64,000 nucleotides of DNA, from NCBI GenBank assembly GCA_965261585.1, contig CBDHDN010000043.1, forward strand, positions 59,198 through 123,197, given 5' to 3'. This document shows, piece after piece, positions 1 to 8,873 of this stretch. Source of the DNA: CBDHDN01 sp965261585. Its GTDB lineage: Bacteria; Pseudomonadota; Alphaproteobacteria; UBA6615. Both the position numbers and the translations under genes were made by a program. The first letter of the stretch is position 1. Every line of letters starts with the position of its first letter. Under the pieces are notes generated by a model. That model searched no databases. It was not told where the DNA came from and saw only the letters and a program-made list of their open reading frames with translations.

Positions 1-566
1 CGCTGCCCTATCGCGACCGCATCGTCGCCGTCGGACTGGATTCGTCCGAACTCGGCCATCCGCCGAGCAAGTTCGCCCGTGTCTTCGCGCGCGCCCGCGA
101 CGCCGGTTTCCGCGCCGTCGCCCATGCCGGCGAGGAGGGACCGCCCGACTACGTGCGCGACACCATCGACCTGCTGAAGGTCGACCGTATCGACCACGGC
201 AACCGGGCGCTCGAGGATCCGGCGCTGGTCGAGCGCCTGGCCGCGCTGCGGCTGCCGCTGACGGTCTGTCCGCTGTCCAACCTGAAGCTCGGCGGTGTCG
301 CGACGATGACGGCGCACCCGCTGCGCCGCATGCTCGACGCCGGCCTCGTTGCGACGGTCAATTCCGACGACCCGGCCTACTTCGGCGGCTACGTCAACGA
401 GAACTACGCCGCCGTGCAGACCGCACTGGGCCTCGGCCGCGACGACCTGGCGACGCTCGCCCGCAACAGCTTCACCGCCGCCTTCCTGCCCGATGCCGCG
501 AAGGCGGCGCTGATCGCCCAACTCGACACCTATCTGGCGACAGCCTGGGACAGACGCGCGCCCTAA
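1..566 (+). CDS. Adenine deaminase (adenosine deaminase superfamily), C-terminal part
   Basis: Amidohydrolase that deaminates adenine to hypoxanthine in purine salvage; cytoplasmic and metal-dependent. The frame is open from the left edge, so the N-terminus with the HxH metal ligands lies outside the window. Visible motifs are HAGEEG (metal-binding His and catalytic Glu region), RIDHG, PLTVCPLSN and NSDDPAYFGGY. The last two, and IDHG rather than the usual IGHG, are typical of the adenine deaminase branch rather than true adenosine deaminase. The stop is TAA at 564-566. Substrate choice between adenine and adenosine is inferred from motif style only. Confidence 0.85.
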   Translation, partial: LPYRDRIVAVGLDSSELGHPPSKFARVFARARDAGFRAVAHAGEEGPPDYVRDTIDLLKVDRIDHGNRALEDPALVERLAALRLPLTVCPLSNLKLGGVATMTAHPLRRMLDAGLVATVNSDDPAYFGGYVNENYAAVQTALGLGRDDLATLARNSFTAAFLPDAAKAALIAQLDTYLATAWDRRAP

Positions 567-926
567 GGCCGCGGGCGCCGCGAGCAGCAGCGGGCGCCAC
601 CGACAGCAATCCTTCGCTTCGCCCCGTCGATAGCACATTGAATTGACCGGCTTTGGTGGCACATGAAATGACCGCTTCAGTTGCTGTTGTTGGGCCTGAG
701 GTGTGGTGGGAACGCCGCAGACGTTATTCACAAATCCATAGGCCGGCGCGCGTCGAAACGGATCACGCGGCCATCCCTTGTGACGCGATGAGGCATCCGC
801 GGCGTCCCGCGCGCTAAGGTAGCGCTGCCGGGTTGTCGGATTCGGTGACGCTCGTTCGTCGTGCCTAGAGACGGTATCGCTGCAAAGTGGCGCCCCGACA
901 CGAACCGATCCGCAAGGGAGCAGCCG
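567..926. other. Intergenic region with a possible IS21-family terminal remnant
   Basis: No gene is convincing here. Between about 629 and 700 two similar short units (GCACATTGAATTGACCGGCTT and GCACATGAAATGACCGCTT) stand in direct repeat around a TTTGGTG spacer. Repeated terminal units of this kind are usual at ends of IS21-family elements, but no transposase sequence follows, so at most an end has been left behind. The rest, up to the ribosome binding site AAGGGAG at 913-919 of the next gene, is featureless. Confidence 0.35.
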
Positions 927-1687
927 ATGACGTTCCAGAGTTTTCCGCGCGAGACGCTGACATTTCTGCGTGATCTGCGCGGGAACAACAACAAGGTGTG
1001 GTTTCACGGCCACGCCGCCGACTATCAGGCCTATTACGTCGCGCCGGCGAAGGCGTTCGTCGTAGCGGCGGGCGCGCCGTTGAAACCGTTCGCGCCGCAG
1101 ATCAATGCCGAGCACCGCATTCCCGGCTCGATCTTCCGCGTCAACCGCGACATCCGCTTCTCGAAGGACAAGACGCCCTACAAGGACCACCTGGACTTCT
1201 GGTTCTGGGAGGGCGAGCGCAAACGGGCGGTGTCGGGATTCTTCGTCCGCGTCACCGCGGACTATGTCGGCATCGGCGCCGGCTGCCACGGGTTCGACAG
1301 CGACCGGCTGCGGGGCTTTCGCGCCGCCGTCGCCGACGCGCCCGCCGGCACCGCCCTGGCCAAGACGGCGGCGAAGCTGAAAGGCGCGGGCTATGCCATC
1401 GGCGGCGAGCACTACAAGCGCCAGCCGAAGGGCGTGGAAGCGCCGCCCGCGGCGGCACTGTTCCTGCTGCACCGGGCGCTGTTCGTGCACACCGACGCGC
1501 CCGCCGCCGTGGCGACGACCGACGGCGCCATGCTGGAGACCTGCGTCGGCCACTGGCGCACGCTCACACCGACGCGCCCGCCGCCGTGGCGACGACCGAC
1601 GGCGCCATGCTGGAGACCTGCGTCGGCCACTGGCGCACGCTCGCACCGCTGCACCGCTGGCTCATCGACAACGTGCAGAACGCGTAG
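927..1687 (+). pseudogene. DUF2461 (TIGR02453) family protein, frameshifted by tandem duplication
   Basis: Conserved bacterial family of unknown function, normally about 220-230 residues. The start ATG at 927 follows AAGGGAG. The N-terminal part (FPRETLTFLRDL, then the FRVNRDIRFSKDKTPYK block) is intact. A perfect 77-bp tandem duplication (1489-1565 and 1566-1642) then shifts the frame by two. The ancestral end, reading LHRWLIDNVQNA then TAG at 1685-1687, is now in another frame. As sequenced, translation instead runs on to a stop at 1802 with an unrelated arginine/proline-rich tail. Loss is probably recent because both repeat copies are identical. An assembly error is a real alternative. Confidence 0.8.
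1489..1642. repeat. Perfect 77-bp tandem duplication
   Basis: Units 1489-1565 and 1566-1642 are identical base for base. 77 is not a multiple of three, so the second unit knocks the DUF2461 gene out of frame. No transposon ends are visible, so replication slippage or misassembly is the likely origin. Confidence 0.95.
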
Positions 1688-1877
1688 CGGCGCGCCGCTT
1701 ACGCGTTCCTCACCGAACGCGATATGCGGGACGCCTCACGAAATAGGGCGCAGGTTGCCCTCCGAGCCATTCGCGGGCTCGACCCATTGCTGCCCGGTTT
1801 AGATAGTGATCTCGCGGCAGTGCGGGCCAAGCCCCCGCAACGACGACTCGAGAGCGCGCGGGCCAGCCGCGTTGGAC

Positions 1878-2078
1878 TTAGCCCTGGCGCCACGTGGCGC
1901 TGGATTTGCACTTGCGGCAGACGCGTTCACCAGCCCAATGGCTGGTGAAATGCTCAGCGCAGATGAGGCACTGTCTGGACTTGACCTCCTGGTCGGCTTC
2001 CGCGTCCTGCTCCTCGTGCTCGTACCCGATCCGCATCGTGACACCATCCCATCCTTCGCACAGCATATCATCATGCAC
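1878..2078 (-). CDS. Small zinc-ribbon protein
   Basis: A 66-residue protein with an acidic N-terminal half and a C-terminal CLIC...CRKC pair, that is two CxxC knuckles about 15 residues apart, as in small treble-clef or zinc-ribbon proteins common in Alphaproteobacteria. The longest frame starts with GTG at 2078; an in-frame ATG lies four codons later. Function is unknown; nucleic-acid binding is a guess from the fold. It lies alone between the broken DUF2461 gene and the ligase gene and is read away from both. Confidence 0.55.
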   Translation of the reverse strand: MHDDMLCEGWDGVTMRIGYEHEEQDAEADQEVKSRQCLICAEHFTSHWAGERVCRKCKSSATWRQG

Positions 2079-2266
2079 ACGAACTCACGCCCGCCGCGAC
2101 GACAGCCCCCGACTTCGCTTTCGCATGCGATCCGCACAAGCCAGTGCTTTTGCCAGCACAATTCATCTGCCGCTCGGACAAAGCGGCACGCCGAAACGGA
2201 TGCATGTAGATAGATAAGACATTTCTGTTGAAAATTCCAGCACTTGGCGTCGCGGACCGCGCGCGC

Positions 2267-3835
2267 TCAAGTTTCCGTGACGACGCCGGCCCGCCGGGCG
2301 TGGATGGCGCGGACGGTCGCGAGCGTGTCGGCGTCCGCGGCCCGCTTGTCGGTGCGGTAGCGTTTGACGCGCGCGAAGCGCAACGCCATGCCCGACGGAT
2401 AGTGCGGGCTGGTCTGGATCTCGTTGAACGCCACTTCGACGACCAGCTCCGGCCTGACTTGGACGACGCGGCGGTCGCCGGCGATCGCCAGCGTCTGCAG
2501 GTGCCCGGTCTGCCACTCGAGCATGGCGTCGGTCATGCCCTTGAACGTCTTGCCGAGCATGGCGAAGCCGCCGCCGTCCGGATCGCGCGCGCCGAGATGC
2601 AGGTTCGACAGCCAGCCGCGGCGCCGCCCGTGCCCCCATTCGGCGGCCAGCACGACGAGGTCGAGGGTCTCCACCGGTTTGACCTTGAGCCAGTCGCGGC
2701 CGCCGCCGCCGGCAGCGTAGACGGCATCGAGCGCCTTGGCCATGACGCCCTCGTGCCCCGCCGCCATGGCCATGTCGAGAAACACCTGGGCGGCGCCGGC
2801 ATGGTCGGTCTCGATGCGCGGGATGATCAGCGCGTCGGGCAATATCGACGCCAGCGCCGCGAAACGCGCCGTCGCCGCCTCGCCGACGAGGTCGCGGCCA
2901 TCGAGCGATAGGCAGTCGAAGAAGTACGGCGTCAGCGGCAGCTCCGTCCGCATGGCGGCGACGTCGAGCTTGCGGCCGAACCGCCGCATCATCACCTGAA
3001 ACGGCCGCGGCCTGCCATCCGGCCAGAGCGCCAGCACCTCGCCGTCGAGGATGGCCTCGTTGACCGGCAGGGCGGCGACGGTTTCGACGAGCTCCGGCAC
3101 CGATGCGGTGACGTCGTTGAGCCGCCGCGAGTAGACCGCGACGTCGCGGCCGCGCTTGTGGACCTGCACGCGGGCACCATCGAGCTTGAACTCGATCGCG
3201 GCCACCGCGAGGCGGCCGAGCGCCTCGGCGATGTCGGCCGCCGGTTGGGCCAGCATCGGCTTCACCGGCCGGAACAGCTGGATGCCGAAGCGATCGAGCC
3301 CCGCCGCGCCCGCGGCGAGCGCGACACCGGCCACCGCGGGCACATCGCCGGCGACCATGACGGCGTGGCGCAGCCGCGCCAGCGGCACGTCGGCGGCACG
3401 GGCCACGGCCTCGACGACCAGACCCTCTTCGGCGCCCTGGCGCAGTTCGCCGATCAGCAGCCGCACGAGGAAGTCCTGCTCCGCCGGCGTTGCCTTGGCA
3501 AGCAGTGCCGACAGCAGGCGCCGGCGCTCGGCGGCCGAACCCTTGCCCTTGGTTGCGCCGATGCGTGTGAGCGCCGCGTCGACCGCGGCGACGGTGAGCG
3601 TCGGCATCGCCGCCGCCGTGCCTGGCCTGGCATCGCGCAGGGCGGCATGGCCGATGCCGAGGCGCGGCCGGCCGGGGTCGCCCGAGAGATAGGCGACGAC
3701 GAGCGGCACCGCCGCCGCCGACGCCGCGCCGATACAATCGGCGAGGTGGCCCGTTTTCTCGCGCCTGCCGCTCGCCGCGGCGACGCGCCGCGAGGTCTCG
3801 ACAACGGCGTCGAGGCGCATGGCCGTACCACTCAT
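2267..3835 (-). CDS. ligB: ATP-dependent DNA ligase, mycobacterial LigB-like
   Basis: Seals nicks in double-stranded DNA using ATP. About 522 residues, the usual length for this branch. Order: helical DNA-binding domain (to about 190), nucleotidyltransferase domain with motif I EFKLDGARVQ (adenylated Lys), motif III FFDCLSLDG, motif IV HEGVMAK and motif V DWLKVKP, then an OB domain ending FARVKRYRTDK. It resembles Mycobacterium LigB along its length as I recall that sequence. ATG at 3835 is chosen; GTG at 3853 and ATG at 3820 are alternatives. No Ku or LigD gene is adjacent, so nothing links it to end joining here. The replicative NAD ligase is presumably elsewhere. Confidence 0.9.
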   Translation of the reverse strand: MSGTAMRLDAVVETSRRVAAASGRREKTGHLADCIGAASAAAVPLVVAYLSGDPGRPRLGIGHAALRDARPGTAAAMPTLTVAAVDAALTRIGATKGKGSAAERRRLLSALLAKATPAEQDFLVRLLIGELRQGAEEGLVVEAVARAADVPLARLRHAVMVAGDVPAVAGVALAAGAAGLDRFGIQLFRPVKPMLAQPAADIAEALGRLAVAAIEFKLDGARVQVHKRGRDVAVYSRRLNDVTASVPELVETVAALPVNEAILDGEVLALWPDGRPRPFQVMMRRFGRKLDVAAMRTELPLTPYFFDCLSLDGRDLVGEAATARFAALASILPDALIIPRIETDHAGAAQVFLDMAMAAGHEGVMAKALDAVYAAGGGGRDWLKVKPVETLDLVVLAAEWGHGRRRGWLSNLHLGARDPDGGGFAMLGKTFKGMTDAMLEWQTGHLQTLAIAGDRRVVQVRPELVVEVAFNEIQTSPHYPSGMALRFARVKRYRTDKRAADADTLATVRAIHARRAGVVTET

Positions 3836-3929
3836 GCCACCACTGTTCCTCACGGCCGCCCTGGCCGCAACAGATTAGGCGCCCGCCTTGGCACGGGAGA
3901 TGCCCGGCCGTCATACTTCGGCAAGTTCG

Positions 3930-3995
3930 CCATGAGGGCCTCACCCCTGAGCCTGCCGAAGGGGAGCTCGTCAAGGGGCGAGGCCCCATCTTGGC
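3930..3995. repeat. Short intergenic palindromic repeat (REP-like)
   Basis: The stretch CCTGAGCCTGCCGAAGGGGAG with flanking imperfect inverted repeats resembles dispersed intergenic repeats that are common in Alphaproteobacteria. A related unit occurs at 59386-59440. It lies between divergent ligB and the racemase-family gene. Confidence 0.4.
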
Positions 3996-4017
3996 CACGC
4001 GAAAATTAGGGGGAGCC

Positions 4018-4740
4018 ATGGCAGACCGTTTCGGCCCGCGCGGCGTGTTCGCGATCATGATCCCGCTGCAGAACGCCAACATGCAGCCGGAATACGAGGC
4101 CATGCGGCCACCCGGCGTCAGCAACCAGATCTACCGTTTCGATCTGTCGGTCCCCGACAAGATCGCGGCGGCTGTCCTGGAGTCCTTGCCCGGCGCGTTG
4201 CTGTGCCGGCCCGACATGATCATCTGCGGCAACTCGCTGGAGATGCGCCACTGGTCCGTCGAACGGCAGGCGCGCTACCGCGACGAGGTCGCCGCGGCGG
4301 TCGACGGCACGCCGGTGGTCACGGCGACCGACGCCTGCGAGGCGGCCTTGCGCACCCTGGGCGCGCGGCGCATCGCCGTCGTGTCGCCGATGTCGGAGGC
4401 CCTCTCCAAGAGTGCCCAGGGCTACTACGAAGCGCTCGGCTTCGCGGTGCCCTACGCGACGTGGCTGGAGGTCGACAAGCCGGAGCACATCATCGACGTG
4501 ACGCCCGACCAGATACGGGCCGCGATCGCCCGCGTCGACCACAGCGACGTCGACACGTTCCTGCATGTCGGCGGCGCGCTGGGTATCACCGGCATGATCC
4601 AGGAGCTCGAGCAGACGCTCGGCCGGCCGATCGTAGCGGTCAACGCGGCGACCTATTGGTACGCCCTGCGCCGCCACGGCATCGCCGACCCGCTCATCGG
4701 TTTCGGCACACTGGCGCAGCAGACGGCGATCGGCGCCTGA
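4018..4740 (+). CDS. Maleate isomerase / arylmalonate decarboxylase family protein (Asp/Glu racemase superfamily)
   Basis: 240-residue cytoplasmic enzyme of the Asp/Glu/hydantoin racemase superfamily, whose members do cofactor-free Cys-based isomerisation, racemisation or decarboxylation. The start ATG at 4018 follows GGGGGAG. The motif DMIICGNSLE holds the first active-site Cys. VTATDACEAALRTLGARRIAVVSP is the typical nucleophile-loop helix region. At the second expected catalytic position the protein reads VNAATYWYALR, where dual-Cys members have a Cys. A single-Cys mechanism as in arylmalonate decarboxylase, or loss of racemase activity, is therefore likely. The substrate is unknown. Confidence 0.7.
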   Translation: MADRFGPRGVFAIMIPLQNANMQPEYEAMRPPGVSNQIYRFDLSVPDKIAAAVLESLPGALLCRPDMIICGNSLEMRHWSVERQARYRDEVAAAVDGTPVVTATDACEAALRTLGARRIAVVSPMSEALSKSAQGYYEALGFAVPYATWLEVDKPEHIIDVTPDQIRAAIARVDHSDVDTFLHVGGALGITGMIQELEQTLGRPIVAVNAATYWYALRRHGIADPLIGFGTLAQQTAIGA

Positions 4741-5118
4741 TCAGCCCGGCTGCGCCGGCCGGAACGTGACCGGCGGGCCGTTGCCGTCGGTCCAGCGCAT
4801 CGCGCCGTCCCTGATCTCGCAGCGATACAGCACTTCCGGCGTGCCGACCGCGTCGTAGTCGCCCGGCGCCACTGTCAAGACGCGGATCCGGCCGTCGGCC
4901 ACGACACGCCACAATATGGGCTCGCCGAACGCACGGACGAACGGCGTGTCGGCGGGACCGGCCAAGTCGATGAAATTGCCCCCACCGGCCTGTCCCAGAC
5001 GAAACGTCCAGGAGTAGCCATCCCCGTCGATCCAGGCGCCGGCGACCTGATCCGCGTCGCAGGCGTGCGCCGCATCCGAGGCCACCAGGAACACCGCGAC
5101 GAGCCATTTCGCAACCAT
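4741..5118 (-). CDS. Secreted protein of unknown function
   Basis: 125-residue protein. MVAKWLVAVFLVASDAAHAC is a clear signal peptide with a likely cleavage after AHA. The mature part is rich in Trp and Gly with beta-strand-like pattern (AGAWIDGDGYSWTFRL and later MRWTDGNGPPVTF), resembling small lipocalin-like periplasmic proteins without a firm match. It begins 3 bases after the ancestral stop of the IlvD/Edd gene on the same strand, so the two were probably co-transcribed. Confidence 0.6.
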   Translation of the reverse strand: MVAKWLVAVFLVASDAAHACDADQVAGAWIDGDGYSWTFRLGQAGGGNFIDLAGPADTPFVRAFGEPILWRVVADGRIRVLTVAPGDYDAVGTPEVLYRCEIRDGAMRWTDGNGPPVTFRPAQPG

Positions 5119-5121
5119 GAA

Positions 5122-6806
5122 CTACGGCGCCGCCTCGCCGCCCGGCACAGGCACGAGAAAATCGAAATCGACGCCGCGGTCGGCCTGCATCGCGTGGTCG
5201 AGGTAGAGCTTGAGGTAGCCGCGCTCGGCGCCCGGTGGACGCGGCGGCGGCGCCCAGGCGGCGGGCGTCGACGTCGAGCGTGGTGCGATCGCCGGTCCGG
5301 ACGAGCGCCAGCGGGCCGCCGGCGGCGGCCTCGGGCGTCACGTGCAGGACGATGGCGCCGAACCCCGTGCCGCTCATGCGCGCGTCGGAGATGCGTAGCA
5401 TGTCCTTGACGCCGGCGGCGGCGAGCGTCTTCGGGATCGGGATATAGCCGGCCTCGGGCATGCCCGGCGCGCCGATCGGACCGGCGTTGCGCAGCACGAG
5501 CACGTCGTCGGCCGCGACGTCGAGCGCCGCATCGTCGATGTGCGCGGCCATGTCGGCCACGGACTCGAAGACGACGGCGCGGCCGGCGTGCGACATCAGC
5601 GCCGCCGACGCCGCGGACTGTTTGATGACGGCGCCGGCGGGCGCCAGGCTCCCGCGCAGGACGGGCCAAGCCGCCGGCGGGATAGAGCGGATCGCCGCGC
5701 AGCCGCACGACCGACTGCGGCCACGGCGCCGGCGCGGCGTCCAGGTTCTCCCCCAGGGTCTTGCCGGTGATGGTCAGGCAGTCGAGGTCGAGGAGCGGGC
5801 GCAGCTCGCGCAGCACCGCGGCGAGACCGCCGGCCTTCTCCAGATCCTCCATGTAGTGCTGGCCCGACGGCTTGAGGTCGACGAGGACCGGCGTCTCGCG
5901 GCCCATGCGGTCGAGCGCGTCGAGGTCGACGGCAATGCCGAGGCGGCCGGCCACCGCCGTCATGTGGACGAGGCTGTTGGTCGAGCCGCCGATCGCCATC
6001 AGGATACGGAAGGCGTTGGCGAAGGCCCGCGGCGTCATGATGCGGTCCGGGGTCAACCCCGCGGCCGCCATGGCGACGGCGCGGGCGCCCGCGGCCTCAC
6101 CATGGCGCAGGCGGTCGGCGGCGACGGCGGGGATCGCCGCACCGCCCGGCAGCATCATGCCGAGCGCCTCGGTCATGCAGGCCATCGTGCTGGCCGTGCC
6201 CATCACCATGCAGGTGCCGGCGGTCGGCGCGAGCTGGCCGCCGACGGCGTCGATCTCCGCCGCGTCGAGTTCGCCGGCCCGATGCATTGCCCAGAAGCGG
6301 CGGCAGTCCGTACAGGCGCCGAGGCGCTCACCGCGGTGGCTGCCGGTCATCATCGGCCCGGTGACGACCTGGATCGCCGGCACGCCGGCGCTCGCCGCGG
6401 CCATCAGCTGGGCCGGCACGGTCTTGTCGCAGCCGCCGACCAGCACGACGGCGTCCATCGGCTGGGCGCGGATCAGCTCCTCCGTGTCCATCGCCATCAG
6501 GTTGCGCAGGAACATCGACGTCGGGTGGGCGAAGGATTCGTGGATCGAGATCGTCGGGAACGCGACCGGCAGGCCGCCGGCCAGCATGACGCCGCGGCTG
6601 ATCGCCGCGATCAGCTCCGGCACCGTGCGGTGGCAGGCGTTGTAGCCGCTGACCGTGTCGGTGATGCCGACGATCGGGCGGTCGAGGGCGTCGTCGGAAT
6701 AGCCCATGGCCTTGATGAACGCCTTGCGCAGGTAGAGCGAGAACGCATCGTCGCCGTACGCGGTGAGGCCCTTGCGCAGGCCGGTCTCGGGGCGGTCTTT
6801 CGTCAT
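5122..6806 (-). pseudogene. IlvD/Edd family dehydratase with two frameshifts
   Basis: Fe-S dependent dehydratase of the dihydroxy-acid / sugar-acid dehydratase family. ATG at 6806. Motifs in the first frame: GITDTVSGYNACH, HPTSMFLRNLMAMDTEELI, VGGCDKTVPAQLMAA, AGTCMVMGTASTM and GGSTNSLVHMTA, carrying the cluster-binding cysteines. Near 5667 an extra base (GGGCC where GGCC is expected) moves the reading to a second frame with GAPGMPEAGYIPIP and the signature SDARMSGTGFG. Near 5240 another extra base moves it to a third frame, which ends ERGYLKLYLDHAMQADRG and stops at 5122. All family motifs survive, so decay is recent or the indels are sequencing errors. IlvD versus a sugar-acid dehydratase cannot be settled. 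Confidence 0.85.
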
Positions 6807-6887
6807 ACGACAGTCAAGCTCGTCAACACGCGGGGTCCGTGATCCACTACATTACCCCGTCCCCAGCGATGTTCGAGCACGATCACG

Positions 6888-8720
6888 ATGCAGCCGCAGC
6901 GCCAGGCCGATCATGATGAGAAGAGCCGGATCCTGCGCGAGGTCTTCGGCTTCGACGCGTTCCGGCCGGGCCAGGAGGCGGTCGTCGACGCGCTGCTGGC
7001 CGGCGGTCATGTGCTGACGGTCATGCCGACGGGATCGGGCAAGTCGCTGTGCTATCAGATCCCGGCGCTGGTGCTCGGCGGCCTGACCGTCGTCGTCTCG
7101 CCGCTCGTCGCACTGATGCGAGATCAGGTGGCGGCGCTGCGGCTCGCCGGCGTCGCCGCCGACACGATCAACTCCTCGCACGACCGCGCCGACAACGTCT
7201 CCGCCTGGCGCCGCGTCGCCGCCGGCGAGACGCGCCTCGTCTACATGGCGCCGGAGCGCCTGATGACGGCACCGATGCTGGCGGCGCTGGCGAAGCTGCC
7301 GGTGCGGCTGATCGCCATCGACGAGGCGCATTGCATCTCCCAATGGGGCCCGTCCTTCCGGCCGGAGTACGAGGACCTGGCGCGCCTGCCCGCGATGTTT
7401 CCCGGCGTGCCGGTTGCCGCGCTGACGGCGACGGCCGACGACGTGACGCGCCGCGACATCGCCCAGCAGCTATTCGCCGGCCGCGCCGAGACGTTCGTGC
7501 TCGGCTTCGACCGGCCGAACATCGCCCTGGCCGTCGAGCCGAAGCGTGGGCCGACCCAGCAGCTGCTGGCGTTCGTCGGCCGGCACCGCGGCGCCAGCGG
7601 CATCGTCTATTGCCTGTCGCGTCGCAAGACCGAGGAAACCGCGGCCCTGCTCGTCGACAAAGGCGTCCGCGCCCTGCCCTATCACGCCGGCATGGACGCG
7701 GCGGTGCGCGAGGCCCACCAGAACACGTTCATGACCGAGCCGGCAGTCGTCATCGTCGCGACGATCGCGTTCGGCATGGGCATCGACAAGCCCGACATCC
7801 GCTTCGTCCTGCATGCCGACCTGCCGGGCAGCATCGATGCCTATTATCAGGAGATCGGCCGCGCCGGCCGCGACGGCGAACCGGCCGAGGCGCGCATGCT
7901 CTACGGCCTCGGCGACATTCGCATGCGCCGCGTGTTCATCGACGACGAAGACGCCGGGCCGGAACGCAAGCGGCGCGAGCACAAGCGTCTCGACGCGCTG
8001 ATCGGCTATTGTGAGACACCGGTCTGCCGCCGCCGCGTGCTGCTCGACTATTTCGGCGAGACGATCGAGCCCTGTGGCAACTGCGACGTCTGCCTCGACC
8101 CGGTGGAGATGATCGAAGGGACGGAAGCGGGCCAACAGATCCTCTCCGCCGTCCACCGCACGGGCGAGCGCTTCGGCGCGGCGCACATCATCGACGTGCT
8201 GCGCGGCACGGCGACGGAAAAGGTGGCCAACGCCGGGCACGACCGCCTGCCGACGTTCGGCATCGGCGCGGCACGCAAGAAGGAGGAGTGGCGCTCGCTG
8301 ATCCGCCAGCTCGTCGCCGCCGGGTTCTTGAACCTGGACATCCAGGGTTATGGCGGCCTCAAGCTGACCGAGGACGGCCGTGCCCTCTTGCGCGGCGACG
8401 CCACGTTCCAATACCGCCGCGACACGCTGCAACCTGCCGGCAGGGCCCGCAAGGCCAAGCCGCCGGCCCCGTCCGCCGACCTGGGCGACGCTCAGGCCGC
8501 CCTGCTCGCCGCGCTCAAGGCGCTGCGCCTGCAGCTTGCCCTGGAGCGCTCGGTGCCGGCCTACGTCATCTTCGCCGACAGATCGCTCGTCGAAATGGCT
8601 CAACAGGCGCCACGCAACGAGGTCGAATTCGCAACGATCCACGGCGTCGGCGACGCCAAGCTGCGCGACTTCGCCGCACCGTTCCTGGCGGCGATTGCGG
8701 GGGCCGATGTGGTCCCGTGA
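6888..8720 (+). CDS. recQ: ATP-dependent DNA helicase RecQ
   Basis: 3'-5' superfamily 2 helicase acting in recombination and fork repair. 610 residues. Domains in order: helicase core with motif I MPTGSGKSLCYQ, motif II IDEAHCISQW, motif III ALTATAD and motif VI QEIGRAGRDGE; zinc-binding region with CxxxxC...CGNCDVC; winged-helix RQC domain; and a C-terminal HRDC-like domain (about 530-605, SVPAYVIFADRSL, then HGVGDAKL). The aromatic-rich loop after motif II reads WGPSFRPEY where E. coli RecQ has WGHDFRPEY, a variation in the loop that couples DNA binding to ATPase. The start ATG at 6888 is the first in frame. Confidence 0.95.
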   Translation: MQPQRQADHDEKSRILREVFGFDAFRPGQEAVVDALLAGGHVLTVMPTGSGKSLCYQIPALVLGGLTVVVSPLVALMRDQVAALRLAGVAADTINSSHDRADNVSAWRRVAAGETRLVYMAPERLMTAPMLAALAKLPVRLIAIDEAHCISQWGPSFRPEYEDLARLPAMFPGVPVAALTATADDVTRRDIAQQLFAGRAETFVLGFDRPNIALAVEPKRGPTQQLLAFVGRHRGASGIVYCLSRRKTEETAALLVDKGVRALPYHAGMDAAVREAHQNTFMTEPAVVIVATIAFGMGIDKPDIRFVLHADLPGSIDAYYQEIGRAGRDGEPAEARMLYGLGDIRMRRVFIDDEDAGPERKRREHKRLDALIGYCETPVCRRRVLLDYFGETIEPCGNCDVCLDPVEMIEGTEAGQQILSAVHRTGERFGAAHIIDVLRGTATEKVANAGHDRLPTFGIGAARKKEEWRSLIRQLVAAGFLNLDIQGYGGLKLTEDGRALLRGDATFQYRRDTLQPAGRARKAKPPAPSADLGDAQAALLAALKALRLQLALERSVPAYVIFADRSLVEMAQQAPRNEVEFATIHGVGDAKLRDFAAPFLAAIAGADVVP

Positions 8721-8745
8721 AATCCGCCAGCGACCCATCTGATGT

Positions 8746-8816
8746 CATGCCCGGACTCGATCCGGGCATGCAGGCGCGGCACGGAGATCCTGGATGGCCG
8801 GGTCAGGCCCGGCCAT
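8746..8816. repeat. Two perfect intergenic hairpins between convergent genes
   Basis: Hairpin one: CATGCCCGG 8746-8754 with CCGGGCATG 8762-8770, loop of 7. Hairpin two: ATGGCCGGG 8794-8802 with CCCGGCCAT 8808-8816, loop of 5. Paired hairpins of this sequence are a widespread dispersed repeat in Rhodospirillales-like genomes. Located between recQ and the convergent aminotransferase gene they may also end transcription, though no T-run follows. Confidence 0.7.
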
Positions 8817-8873
8817 GACAGCTTGGGAGACCAATATCCCGTCCGTTCTCACTGTTGAGCCGACGGTCGCCAC

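Noticed and set aside
2267..3835. Non-homologous end-joining locus (LigD/Ku)
   Set aside because: The ligase is of the LigB type without polymerase or phosphoesterase domains, and there is no ku gene nearby.
3158..4009. Plus-strand frames of 180-280 residues opposite the ligase gene
   Set aside because: They are Arg/Ala-rich shadows of the LigB-like gene, which has all ligase motifs on the minus strand.
4741..5118. Part of the IlvD/Edd reading frame
   Set aside because: The frame has its own signal peptide and starts after the ancestral dehydratase stop at 5122, so it is a separate gene.
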